A stretch of DNA of 36,936 bases from Chitinophaga pinensis (lineage in GTDB: Bacteria > Bacteroidota > Bacteroidia > Flavobacteriales_D > Crocinitomicaceae), in contig CAMDNE010000026.1 of assembly GCA_945902745.1 (NCBI GenBank), forward strand, positions 1 to 36,936. Reading direction: 5' to 3'. Under the pieces are notes generated by a model. That model made no database searches. It was not told the origin of the DNA and worked only from the letters and a program-made list of their open reading frames with translations. This document shows positions 26,443-33,813 of this stretch, in pieces. Both the position numbers and the translations under genes were made by a program. Position 1 is the stretch's first letter, and every line of letters begins with the position of its first letter.

Positions 26443-27573
26443 ATGAAAAAACTACTTACTATTTTAACATTGCTTTTCACCCTAATTATGAGTTCAAGTT
26501 CATTTGGACAAAACCTAGTTTGGGCAACTAATACATCAGGTCCAGCAGCATGCGACGGTTCGGCTTACATTGATACAAATGTTGTTGTGACGAATCAAAT
26601 TTGGACTGGTGGTGGTGCCGTTCTTCAAACTGGTGGAGATTCCATAAGTGGTTTATGCGCTGGAACATATATATTAACTTATACTGATTTCTTCGGTAAC
26701 AATTTAACAATAGCCTTTACGATAGGTTCTGGAGGGGTAAATCCTTGTGCTGGATTGATTGCTTCAGTAACAATAACAGATGCTACAGATTTAGTAACAT
26801 GTGATGGAACTGCAACGGCAATGGGTCTAGGAGGATCCGCTCCATATGTTTACCAATGGTCAAATGGACAAGTGGGTGGAGCAATTGGAAATCTTTGTGT
26901 AGGAACATATGACTGTATTGTTACAGATGCAAATGGTTGTACATCAAACGGTTCTGGGTATGTTGCAGATGCATCGGCAGCATTGGATTCAATTTTAATC
27001 TTTGTGAACAATAGTTATCCGGGGGTCGGTGTGATTGACACTTTGTCGCTTTCTACGATTGAAGATTGTACAATTGATTATGGTTCAGTCGGTTCAGCAA
27101 GTATTACAAATTACACATATTTATCATTTGATTCGTTGATGATAACATGGACATTACTTGATACAAATGGATTAGTCGTAGCATTTTATAACATTCCAAC
27201 GTTTATTTCGAATCCAGCAGCTGGAGTTTTTAGTGCAACGCTAATTGTATTCTGTTCTCAGAAAAATATAGCTATTAATACAATTAATATTACAGATCAA
27301 GTGTATTTGAATTCCGCTGAAATGGGAGTTTTTGAAACTTCAATTTCTGATTTTTCGGTTGTGAATCCTTTCAATAATGTTCTCCAAGTTGTATTTAACG
27401 ATAATTCAACTGGAAGAATTGTTTTGTTAGACATGAATGGAAGAACAGTATTAGAAGGCAATTTCAATAATGAATCTTCAATCAATTTGAATACGAATAA
27501 TATTCAATCAGGAATCTACATTTTAAAAGTAGAAATTGATGGAATTGTTTTCACAAGAAAACTCATGAAATAA
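26443..27573 (+). CDS. T9SS type A secreted protein with SprB-type repeat
   Basis: This 376-residue protein has a signal peptide (MKKLLTILTLLFTLIMSSSSFGQ). An N-terminal repeat-like region of about 25-100 (ACDGSAYIDTNVV ... LCAGTYILTYTD) resembles a degenerate SprB repeat. A clearer copy spans about 120-170 (CDGTATAMGLGGSAPYVYQWSNG ... LCVGTYDCIVTDANGCTS). The final ~80 residues (SVVNPFNNVLQVVFN ... IVLLDMNGRTVL ... IQSGIYILKVEIDG ... TRKLMK) are a type A sorting domain. SprB repeats occur in gliding and surface adhesins, but this short protein is more likely an accessory secreted protein. A terminator with an AAGGGCA stem follows 18 bases after the stop. Confidence 0.9.
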   Translation: MKKLLTILTLLFTLIMSSSSFGQNLVWATNTSGPAACDGSAYIDTNVVVTNQIWTGGGAVLQTGGDSISGLCAGTYILTYTDFFGNNLTIAFTIGSGGVNPCAGLIASVTITDATDLVTCDGTATAMGLGGSAPYVYQWSNGQVGGAIGNLCVGTYDCIVTDANGCTSNGSGYVADASAALDSILIFVNNSYPGVGVIDTLSLSTIEDCTIDYGSVGSASITNYTYLSFDSLMITWTLLDTNGLVVAFYNIPTFISNPAAGVFSATLIVFCSQKNIAINTINITDQVYLNSAEMGVFETSISDFSVVNPFNNVLQVVFNDNSTGRIVLLDMNGRTVLEGNFNNESSINLNTNNIQSGIYILKVEIDGIVFTRKLMK

Positions 27574-27591
27574 AAATTTTAAATCATTTAG

Positions 27592-27623
27592 AAGGGCATT
27601 GTTTTTACATTGCCCTTTTTTTT
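27592..27623 (+). terminator. Intrinsic terminator after the SprB-repeat gene
   Basis: A 7-bp stem AAGGGCA/TGCCCTT encloses a 12-base loop that can pair further, followed by eight T's. It shares the AAGGGC core with the other T9SS-cargo terminators. Confidence 0.88.
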
Positions 27624-27657
27624 GCGCTTGTGTTTTTTGCCAAATCACACTGCATAA

Positions 27658-27688
27658 TTCGCAAATCATAATTAATATAGTATCTTTG
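27658..27688 (+). promoter_or_regulatory. Bacteroidota-type promoter for the DEAD-box helicase
   Basis: TATCTTTG at 27681-27688 is a consensus -7 box. A near match TTCG at 27658-27661 lies 19 bases upstream in place of TTTG. The helicase ATG is 60 bases downstream of the box, leaving a leader of about 50 nt, which is long for this window. Confidence 0.6.
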
Positions 27689-27747
27689 CGGCAAATACAG
27701 AATTTCCTTTAGATAATACAAAGTCATTTTCTGACAACAAAATATAG

Positions 27748-29037
27748 ATGCATTTTAACGAATTAAACATAATAGATCCAATTCTAAAAGCAATTGAAGA
27801 AGAAGGATATACAACGCCTACACCAATACAAGAACAAGCGATTCCGTTAGTTTTAGAGGGGAATGACCTAATGGGATGTGCGCAAACAGGAACTGGAAAA
27901 ACTGCGGCTTTTTCTATTCCGATTCTTCAGCTTTTAAGTCAAAATAAAGAATATACTGGAAAGAAGAAAATCAGAGCATTGATTGTTACTCCAACGCGTG
28001 AGTTGGCAATTCAAATTGACGAAAGTTTGAAGGCTTATGGCCGACATGCTGGATTAAGAAGTACCGTTATTTTTGGTGGTGTTAATCAAAACAAACAAAC
28101 GGGCGTATTACAAAACGGAGTTGATATTCTTGTTGCAACACCAGGTAGATTATTAGACTTAATGACGCAAGGATTTATTTCTATTCGCGATGTAGAGATT
28201 TTTGTTTTGGATGAAGCTGATCGTATGTTAGACATGGGATTCATTCACGATGTCAATAAATTGATTCGTGCTTTGCCTGAAAAACGTCAAAACTTATTTT
28301 TCTCTGCGACAATGGCGCCTGAGATTTTGAAATTGGCAAGTACAATTCTTCGCGATCCAATCCGAGTAGAAGTTACTCCAGTTTCTTCGACGGCAGAAAT
28401 AATCAAACAATCTTTGTATTTCGTTGATAAAGGAAATAAAAACGCATTGTTAGTTGATGTTTTAAATGAACAACCAGCGACCTCTGTTTTAGTTTTTACT
28501 AGAACAAAACATGGTGCTGATAAAGTAGTGAAACATTTAGCGAAACACGGAACGAAGGCAGAAGCAATTCACGGAAATAAAAGTCAAAATAACCGTCAAC
28601 GAGCTTTGAGTAATTTCAAAGACAAAACGATTCGCGTACTTGTTGCAACTGATATTGCTGCTCGTGGAATTGACGTCGAAGAAATGGAATTGGTAATCAA
28701 TTTCGAATTGCCAAACATCTGTGAAACGTACGTTCATCGAATTGGTCGAACAGGTAGAGCAGGGAATAAAGGAACTGCAATATCATTCTGTGATTTTGAA
28801 GAAAAAGCTTATTTAAAAGATATTGAAAAGTTGATTCATACAACAATTCCTGTTGTAGAAAATCATCCTTATCCGATGGAAGTGTTTGTAATTGAAAAAA
28901 AAGAACAACATCAACGTCCACCGCGCCCGTCTAGAAACGGCGCAAACGCTAAACCAACCCCAAGAGGCGAGCAAAAACAAGCTTCTGCTAAGAATAAGGG
29001 TAAGAAAACGTGGTTTGGTAAAGGAGATAGGTATTAA
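27748..29037 (+). CDS. DEAD-box ATP-dependent RNA helicase (RhlE-like)
   Basis: This 429-residue protein has every DEAD-box motif in order: Q motif TTPTPIQEQAIP (22-33), Walker A AQTGTGKT (45-52), PTRELA, TPGRLLD, DEAD (155-158), SAT (186-188), then the second RecA domain with ARGID (305-309) and HRIGRTGRAG (330-339). The C-terminal tail of about 55 residues is basic and low-complexity (PPRPSRNGANAKPTPRGEQKQ ... KGKKTWFGKG), as in RhlE-type RNA helicases of Bacteroidota. It unwinds RNA in the cytoplasm, probably during ribosome assembly or RNA decay in the cold. Its stop codon forms the first bases of the heptamer array at 29035. Confidence 0.96.
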   Translation: MHFNELNIIDPILKAIEEEGYTTPTPIQEQAIPLVLEGNDLMGCAQTGTGKTAAFSIPILQLLSQNKEYTGKKKIRALIVTPTRELAIQIDESLKAYGRHAGLRSTVIFGGVNQNKQTGVLQNGVDILVATPGRLLDLMTQGFISIRDVEIFVLDEADRMLDMGFIHDVNKLIRALPEKRQNLFFSATMAPEILKLASTILRDPIRVEVTPVSSTAEIIKQSLYFVDKGNKNALLVDVLNEQPATSVLVFTRTKHGADKVVKHLAKHGTKAEAIHGNKSQNNRQRALSNFKDKTIRVLVATDIAARGIDVEEMELVINFELPNICETYVHRIGRTGRAGNKGTAISFCDFEEKAYLKDIEKLIHTTIPVVENHPYPMEVFVIEKKEQHQRPPRPSRNGANAKPTPRGEQKQASAKNKGKKTWFGKGDRY

Positions 29038-29114
29038 AAAGTTAGGAGTTAGGAGTTATGAGTTATGAGTTATTTTCAATTGTAAACTTTTCACTTCTCA
29101 CTCATCACTTTTTA
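29035..29114. repeat. Heptamer array with inverted arms between convergent genes
   Basis: The left arm is TAAAAAG, TTAGGAG, TTAGGAG, TTATGAG, TTATGAG, TTATTTT (29035-29076). A 10-base spacer follows, then the right arm CTTTTCA, CTTCTCA, CTCATCA, CTTTTTA (29087-29114). Read on the minus strand, the right arm is TAAAAAG, TGATGAG, TGAGAAG, TGAAAAG, so both arms begin with TAAAAAG and continue with similar -GAG heptamers. The array overlaps the stop codons of both the helicase (29035-29037) and menC (29105-29107), and fills the entire gap between them. Confidence 0.8.
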
Positions 29115-30127
29115 AAGATAAACCCATTCTCAACAACAAGGTCGCTTTCAACGTTATTCGTATAAAGTGACCCTGTTCCTAATCCCTGAGGAAGCTTATT
29201 TTTATATTCTCCAGCCAATTGACAAATTGCATTTAATCCAATATTTGATTCTAAGGCTGATGTCAACCACCAAGGAATAGTTCGTTCTTCTGCCAATTGA
29301 ATCCATTCTTGTGTTCCAGAAATTCCGCCATGCAAACTTGGTTTAAGAATGATGTATTGGGGACGAATAGTTTCTAGTAGTTCAATTTTTTTGGAAACAT
29401 ATTCAATTCCAATCAATTCTTCATCTAAAGCAATTGGTGTTGGAGAAAGTGCACAAAGTTTTTTCATTTCGTCCCACTGACCAGCTTTTATTGGTTGTTC
29501 TATAGAATGAATATCCAATTCTGCCAGTTGTTCCAAAACTGATTTTGCCTGCTGAGGTTTAAAAGAACCGTTTGCATCAACCCTTAGGGTGATTTCATTT
29601 TTTGAATAGCGCTTTCTGATTGATTGAAGGAGTTTTAATTCTGTTTCAAAATCTATTGCACCAATTTTCATTTTGAGCGTAGAAAATCCTTCTTCTAATT
29701 TTTGTTCGATTTGTTCGTTCATGAAGATTTCATCTCCCATCCAAATTAAACCGTTTATGGCAAGTTGTCGTTTTCCATGCGTAAAATCATTGTCAAAGAT
29801 GATTCCTTTTCCTCCATTTTGTATATCACGAAGTGCAGTTTCAATTCCAAATTTTATAGAAGGAAACGTGTTGAGTGAAGATAATCCATGCTCCATGTTC
29901 CATGCTCCATGTTCCAATTCTTCACATACCTCTTGAATCTTTTTCTCAAAACTTTCACTATTCTCAAAATCTGGTGATAATCCTTCAATAATGCTGATTT
30001 CACCAACTCCAGTTATTTCATCTTTCGTTAATTTGAGAATCCAACTGTTTTTAATATTCATAATTCCACGACTCGTTCCAACCGGTCGTTTAAAATGTAA
30101 TTCTAATTTGGTGAATGTAGCTTTCAT
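29105..30127 (-). CDS. menC: o-Succinylbenzoate synthase
   Basis: This 340-residue enolase-superfamily enzyme dehydrates SHCHC to o-succinylbenzoate in menaquinone synthesis. Active-site residues are visible: Lys152 and Lys154 (TLKMKIGA), Asp184 (LRVDANGSF), Glu210 (SIEQPI), Asp235 (IALDEEL) and Lys262 (ILKPSLHGG). The N-terminal capping domain has an odd stretch at residues 72-81 (EHGAWNMEHG) encoded by a period-7 tandem repeat. Its last codons and stop lie in another heptamer array. menA is upstream on the same strand, 153 bases away, which supports the pathway assignment. MenC is poorly conserved in general, so the call rests on motifs plus the menA neighbour. Confidence 0.92.
   Translation of the reverse strand: MKATFTKLELHFKRPVGTSRGIMNIKNSWILKLTKDEITGVGEISIIEGLSPDFENSESFEKKIQEVCEELEHGAWNMEHGLSSLNTFPSIKFGIETALRDIQNGGKGIIFDNDFTHGKRQLAINGLIWMGDEIFMNEQIEQKLEEGFSTLKMKIGAIDFETELKLLQSIRKRYSKNEITLRVDANGSFKPQQAKSVLEQLAELDIHSIEQPIKAGQWDEMKKLCALSPTPIALDEELIGIEYVSKKIELLETIRPQYIILKPSLHGGISGTQEWIQLAEERTIPWWLTSALESNIGLNAICQLAGEYKNKLPQGLGTGSLYTNNVESDLVVENGFIFKK
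29886..29917. repeat. Heptamer tandem repeat inside the menC coding sequence
   Basis: Four heptamers CCATGCT, CCATGTT, CCATGCT, CCATGTT are followed by a partial CCAA. On the coding strand this is alternating AACATGG and AGCATGG. Because 7 is not a multiple of 3, successive units are read in different frames, giving EHGAWNMEHG without a stop. It sits in the capping-domain region, away from the catalytic residues. Confidence 0.8.
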
Positions 30128-30157
30128 TGGTTATTCACGATTTTATTTTTTCATTAA

Positions 30158-30229
30158 AAATTCTCAAATTCTCAAATTCTCAAATTCTCAAATTCTCAAA
30201 TTCGAGAATTCGCGAATTCGCGAATTCGC
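30158..30229. repeat. Octamer tandem array between menA and menC
   Basis: Nine 8-base units run in perfect register: five AAATTCTC (30158-30197), one AAATTCGA, and three GAATTCGC (30206-30229). All fit RAATTCKM, and the GAATTC core is palindromic. The switch from CTC to CGC units happens at one junction. On the transcribed minus strand it lies downstream of the menA stop and about 30 bases before the menC start. Confidence 0.9.
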
Positions 30230-30280
30230 AATATATCGAACATGTCGTCTATTTAGCAACGCTGCAAAGGAAAACCTCAT

Positions 30281-31180
30281 TTAAACGACCAACCCAATTG
30301 CAGTTAAAACAGCTATTCCAAAAGTACTGAGTGCAACTTTTTTCAATTCAGGGTCAAAATCTTTCGGATTTTTTGTTTTCATTACTTTTTGCAAATGAAG
30401 CATAAGAATAATACCAGGTAATAATCCTATAAAAGCAATTGGATGATTGATTGTCACTAAAAACATCAAGTGACAAATGATTCCGCCAAGTACCAATAAA
30501 GTATGATACAGTTTTGCCCAATCAGCTCCAATTTTCACAACCAAAGTATTTTTCCCTGATTTTGCGTCATTCGTTCTGTCTCGCATATTATTCAAATTCA
30601 AGACTGCAGTACTCAACAATCCAATGGAACATGCTGGTAACATTATAATCCAATCAATTGATTTGGCATAAAGTGGGTAAACACCCAAAACACTAACAAG
30701 GCCGAAAAACAAGAAAACCATTATATCTCCAAGTCCATAATATCCATAAGCTTTTTTACCCATGGTATACGTTATGGCAGCAATAATACAAGCAACTGCT
30801 AATCCACAATAAAACCACAAAATCGAAATTGGAAGGTTCGTTGTTCCAATATAAATTAATGTTCCTGCAGAAAGTAAGCTAACGATTGAAGTCATAACAG
30901 CGGCATTTCTCATTTCGTTTTTCGAAATCAAGCCAGATTGAACAGATCTCATCGGACCAACCCTGTCTTTGTTATCAGTCCCTTTAATACTATCTCCCAA
31001 ATCATTTGCTAAATTGGAAACTATCTGAAAAAGTACTGTTGTTAGCAGAGATAAAAGAAAAATATTCCAATCCCAGAATCCATTGTACTTTGCAATTGCA
31101 GAACCAATAATAATTCCGGATAACGATAAAGGCAACGTTCTTAGTCGAAGAGCTTTAATCCAAGCTTGTGATTTTGTCAT
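30281..31180 (-). CDS. menA: 1,4-Dihydroxy-2-naphthoate polyprenyltransferase
   Basis: This 299-residue integral membrane protein of the UbiA superfamily has about eight or nine hydrophobic helices. The first Asp-rich motif is NLANDLGDSIKGTDNKDRVGP (Asp60, Asp63, Asp69) and is followed by GPMRSVQSGLIS, typical of MenA. The second is NNMRDRTNDAKSGKNTL (Asp201, Asp205). It prenylates DHNA to demethylmenaquinone at the inner membrane. menC lies downstream on the same strand across the octamer array. A TAACTTTG box (31185-31192, minus strand) sits only 4 bases before its ATG. Confidence 0.94.
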   Translation of the reverse strand: MTKSQAWIKALRLRTLPLSLSGIIIGSAIAKYNGFWDWNIFLLSLLTTVLFQIVSNLANDLGDSIKGTDNKDRVGPMRSVQSGLISKNEMRNAAVMTSIVSLLSAGTLIYIGTTNLPISILWFYCGLAVACIIAAITYTMGKKAYGYYGLGDIMVFLFFGLVSVLGVYPLYAKSIDWIIMLPACSIGLLSTAVLNLNNMRDRTNDAKSGKNTLVVKIGADWAKLYHTLLVLGGIICHLMFLVTINHPIAFIGLLPGIILMLHLQKVMKTKNPKDFDPELKKVALSTFGIAVLTAIGLVV

Positions 31181-31285
31181 AAAACAAAGTTAACCTAAGA
31201 ATTTTAATTTCTCTTTTTTGATTTAAATATTATGTATTCCTACTTTAAATTGTGCGCACATAGTAAAAATATGTATCTTCGAATC

Positions 31286-32260
31286 ATGGAGTCTACAATA
31301 TCAAAACCAGAATTATGTGAATTATTGCACATAGATTTCCCCATAATCATGGCGCCAATGTTTCTCGTTTCCAATAAAGAAATGATCATTGAAGCTGTTA
31401 AATCAGGAATTACCGGAGCAATTCCAGCCCTCAATTATCGAACAACGGATGAATTGAGAAATGCTATTCAAGATATCAAGAAAGCGGTGAAAGGTCCTTT
31501 TGGAATTAACTTGATTGTGAATAAGTCGAATTTCTTATACAAAGAACAATTAAAAGTTTGTTGCGAAGAAAAAATAGATTTTATCATAACTTCTTTAGGT
31601 TCGCCTGAGGAAACGATTATTGAAGCACATAAAGCAGGAGTAAAAGTCTTTTGTGATGTAACAAATGTCAAATATGCTTTAAAGGTTGAAGAATTAGGAG
31701 CCGATGCATTGATTGCTGTGAATAAGGAAGCTGGTGGACATGCTGGAAATATTTCTTACAAAGAGTTAATCCCTCAATTAAAACAAGCGTGTAAAATTCC
31801 AGTTATTTCAGCTGGAGGAGTTGGCACTGGTAGTGGTATCAAAGAAATGTTGAGTATTGGTGCCGCTGGATTATCAATGGGAAGTATTTTTATTGCTTCT
31901 TCAGAGGCAGGAGTCTCCGATGAATACAAGCAAGCTTGTGTCGATTATGGCGCAAAAGATATTGTTATGACCACAAAATTGTCTGGTACGCCATGTTCGG
32001 TAATCAATACTCCATATGTTCAAGAAATTGGAACAACACAAAATTGGCTAGAAAAATTATTGAGTAAAAATAAACGTTTAAAAAAATGGTTTAAGGCTTT
32101 TACCTTTTTTAAAGGAATGAAAAGTTTGCAAAAAGCCGCTTTTGGTTCAACATATAAAACTGTTTGGTGTGCAGGACCTTCAATTGAATTTGTGCATGAA
32201 ATTAAACCGATTAAAGAAATTGTTGAACGCTTGAAATCTGAATATGGAAATGCCAACTAA
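31286..32260 (+). CDS. Nitronate monooxygenase family FMN oxidoreductase (second copy)
   Basis: The ATG at 31286 (MESTISKPELCELLHIDFPIIMAPM) fits the family start; an in-frame ATG 18 codons upstream would place the promoter-like box inside the gene. The 324-residue TIM barrel has DFPIIMAPM, PFGINLIVNKSN, EAGGHAG near 138-144, and the FMN-phosphate loop SAGGVGTGSGIKEMLSIGAAGLSMGSIF. It is a divergent relative of the protein encoded at 12371-13324 (AGGHAG versus AGGHNG). The physiological substrate is unknown. It overlaps the next gene by up to 17 bases, so the two are probably co-translated. Confidence 0.87.
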   Translation: MESTISKPELCELLHIDFPIIMAPMFLVSNKEMIIEAVKSGITGAIPALNYRTTDELRNAIQDIKKAVKGPFGINLIVNKSNFLYKEQLKVCCEEKIDFIITSLGSPEETIIEAHKAGVKVFCDVTNVKYALKVEELGADALIAVNKEAGGHAGNISYKELIPQLKQACKIPVISAGGVGTGSGIKEMLSIGAAGLSMGSIFIASSEAGVSDEYKQACVDYGAKDIVMTTKLSGTPCSVINTPYVQEIGTTQNWLEKLLSKNKRLKKWFKAFTFFKGMKSLQKAAFGSTYKTVWCAGPSIEFVHEIKPIKEIVERLKSEYGNAN

Positions 32261-32735
32261 AATTATTTCTATTCGCAAAATGCGATGGATGCTTTTTCTT
32301 TTGGGTTTTTTAAAAATTCCTTTGGTTGGATTTGTTAAGCCTAAATTAATTTCAATCGATGAAAATACGGTTCGTGTCAAAATCAACTTACGACGAAGAA
32401 CGAAAAACCACTTGAACTCCATGTATTTTGGGGCTTTGGCAGTTGGAGCAGATATTGCAGGTGGAATTCAAGTATTTTATTTTGCTGAGTTATCCAACTT
32501 GAAAGTTTCTTTTGCTTTTAAAGGAATGAAAGCGGATTTTATTAAACGGGCAGAAAGTGATGTTGTTTTTGAAAGTAATCAGGGAGAAATAGTTCGGAAA
32601 GCAATTAATTTAAGCGAGGAAACAGGAGAAAGAGTGAATGAAACAATAAATGTTATTGCACTCGACGAAAATCAAGAAATAGTGGCAACATTTGAAATGA
32701 TCGTTTCAGTGAAAGTGGTGCCGCTAAAATCTTAA
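32244..32735 (+). CDS. Hotdog-fold protein of the DUF4442 / PaaI-like thioesterase type
   Basis: This protein of 163 residues (161 if the ATG at 32250 is used) has the DUF4442 pattern: LLGFLKIPLVGFVKPKLISIDENTVRVKINLRRRTKNHLNSMYFGALAVGADIAGG, where HLNSMYFGA is the central hotdog helix region. A strand-rich C-terminal half follows (FKGMKADFIKRAESDVVFE, then NVIALDENQEIVATFEMIVSVK). Such proteins resemble acyl-CoA thioesterases, but catalytic residues are not obvious here. Its start lies inside the upstream nitronate monooxygenase gene. That pairing suggests a shared role in fatty-acid or CoA chemistry, which is inference. Confidence 0.82.
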   Translation: MEMPTKIISIRKMRWMLFLLGFLKIPLVGFVKPKLISIDENTVRVKINLRRRTKNHLNSMYFGALAVGADIAGGIQVFYFAELSNLKVSFAFKGMKADFIKRAESDVVFESNQGEIVRKAINLSEETGERVNETINVIALDENQEIVATFEMIVSVKVVPLKS

Positions 32736-32771
32736 TGTATTAACATCCTATTATCTCAATGTCCAAATATC

Positions 32772-32802
32772 TTGCAGTCCTAATCTCTAATCATTACATT
32801 TG
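32772..32802 (+). promoter_or_regulatory. Bacteroidota-type promoter for the rhodanese-DedA-aroE unit
   Basis: TTG at 32772-32774 and TACATTTG at 32795-32802 are separated by 20 bases. The rhodanese ATG is 16 bases after the box, which gives a very short leader. Confidence 0.6.
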
Positions 32803-32818
32803 ACCCAAATTATAAAAA

Positions 32819-33136
32819 ATGCGAATAATTTCTGCTTTAGAATTGCATCACGCTATGCAAAAAGGTCAAGAATTCGAAATTGTTGATGTGCGCGAGCCAT
32901 ATGAATATGATGCGTGTAATATTGGTTCCGTGCATATTCCCATGGGAGAAATTTGTAATAGAATTGCTGATTTACCAAAAGACAAAAACATTGTTATTAT
33001 GTGTCGTTCTGGTAAAAGAGCAGAGGCGGTAGCTAATATTTTAATGACAGACTATTCAATTTCAAATGTTTACATTTTAGATGGAGGCATTTTAGCTTGG
33101 AAAGACCAAATTGACTCAACCTTAGACATTGAATAA
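32819..33136 (+). CDS. Single-domain rhodanese-like sulfurtransferase
   Basis: This 105-residue single rhodanese domain carries the CH2A-like block IVDVREPYEYDACNIGSVHIPMGEI and the active-site loop C62-RSGKRA in NIVIMCRSGKRAEAVA, with YILDGGILAWK near the end. No signal peptide is visible, so it acts in the cytoplasm. The reaction is sulfur transfer through a Cys62 persulfide; the acceptor is unknown. Its TAA stop overlaps the ATG of the DedA gene by one base (TAATG), so the two are translationally coupled. A promoter with good spacing lies just upstream. Confidence 0.93.
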   Translation: MRIISALELHHAMQKGQEFEIVDVREPYEYDACNIGSVHIPMGEICNRIADLPKDKNIVIMCRSGKRAEAVANILMTDYSISNVYILDGGILAWKDQIDSTLDIE

Positions 33137-33813
33137 TGGATTTACTTAAATCAATTTTAGATTTTATATTGCATTTAGATGTTCACTTGATTGCAATGAT
33201 CGAGGATTACGGGCTTTGGATATATGCTATTTTATTCCTAATTATTTTCGTTGAAACGGGATTAGTTATTATGCCTTTACTTCCTGGTGATTCCTTATTG
33301 TTCGCTGCAGGAACATTTTGCGCAGGTTTTAAGAATGAAGCAGGAGAATCCGCACATTTAAATATTTGGATTGTATTGGGCTTGTTGATTGTTGCAGCAA
33401 TTCTCGGTGATGGATTGAATTACTTTTTCGGTAAAAAAATTGGATTGAAAGTACTCAAATGGAAAATTAGAGGACGTCAACTTGTGAAACAGAAATACAT
33501 TGATCAAACGCATGCTTTTTATGAAAAACATGGTCCTAAAACCATTATTATAGCTCGTTTTGTACCTATTGTTCGAACTTTTGCTCCATTTGTTGCTGGC
33601 ATTGGTGAAATGAGTTATGCTAAATTTCTAAAGTTTAATATCATCGGTGGTGTATCTTGGGTTTTAGGGTTGACGCTAATGGGTTATTTCTTCGGTAATT
33701 TATCATTCGTTCAAGAAAATTTTGAAATTGTGATCTTTGGAATTATTGGATTGTCTATTCTGCCTATGATTATCGAAATTATTCGCGCTAAAAGAAAAGC
33801 TAGAAAAGGATGA
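33136..33813 (+). CDS. DedA-family integral membrane protein
   Basis: This 225-residue membrane protein has about five hydrophobic segments. DedA marks are FVETGLVIMPLLPGDSLLFAAG (Glu near residue 43 and the PGDSLL loop), a re-entrant region around GDGLNYFFGKKIGLK, and IIARFVPIVRTFAPFVAGIGEMSYAKF (the F-R-x-x-P-x-x-R-x-x-x-P block). DedA proteins are thought to move lipids (C55-P or phospholipids) across the inner membrane. It overlaps the rhodanese gene by one base and aroE by four (ATGA), giving a tight three-gene unit. Confidence 0.93.
   Translation: MDLLKSILDFILHLDVHLIAMIEDYGLWIYAILFLIIFVETGLVIMPLLPGDSLLFAAGTFCAGFKNEAGESAHLNIWIVLGLLIVAAILGDGLNYFFGKKIGLKVLKWKIRGRQLVKQKYIDQTHAFYEKHGPKTIIIARFVPIVRTFAPFVAGIGEMSYAKFLKFNIIGGVSWVLGLTLMGYFFGNLSFVQENFEIVIFGIIGLSILPMIIEIIRAKRKARKG

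Noticed and set aside
30158-30229. Possible CRISPR array
   Set aside because: The units are 8 bases with no spacers, and no cas genes are in the window.
29991-30330. Plus-strand ORFs through the octamer array
   Set aside because: Their repeated ILKFSNSQ-like peptides are simply the translation of the 8-base repeat, and the frames are antisense to menC and menA.
32736-32800. Weak heptamer-like pattern (TAATCTC, TAATCAT) before the rhodanese gene
   Set aside because: Only two or three imperfect units are present, and the region is better explained by the promoter at 32772-32802.
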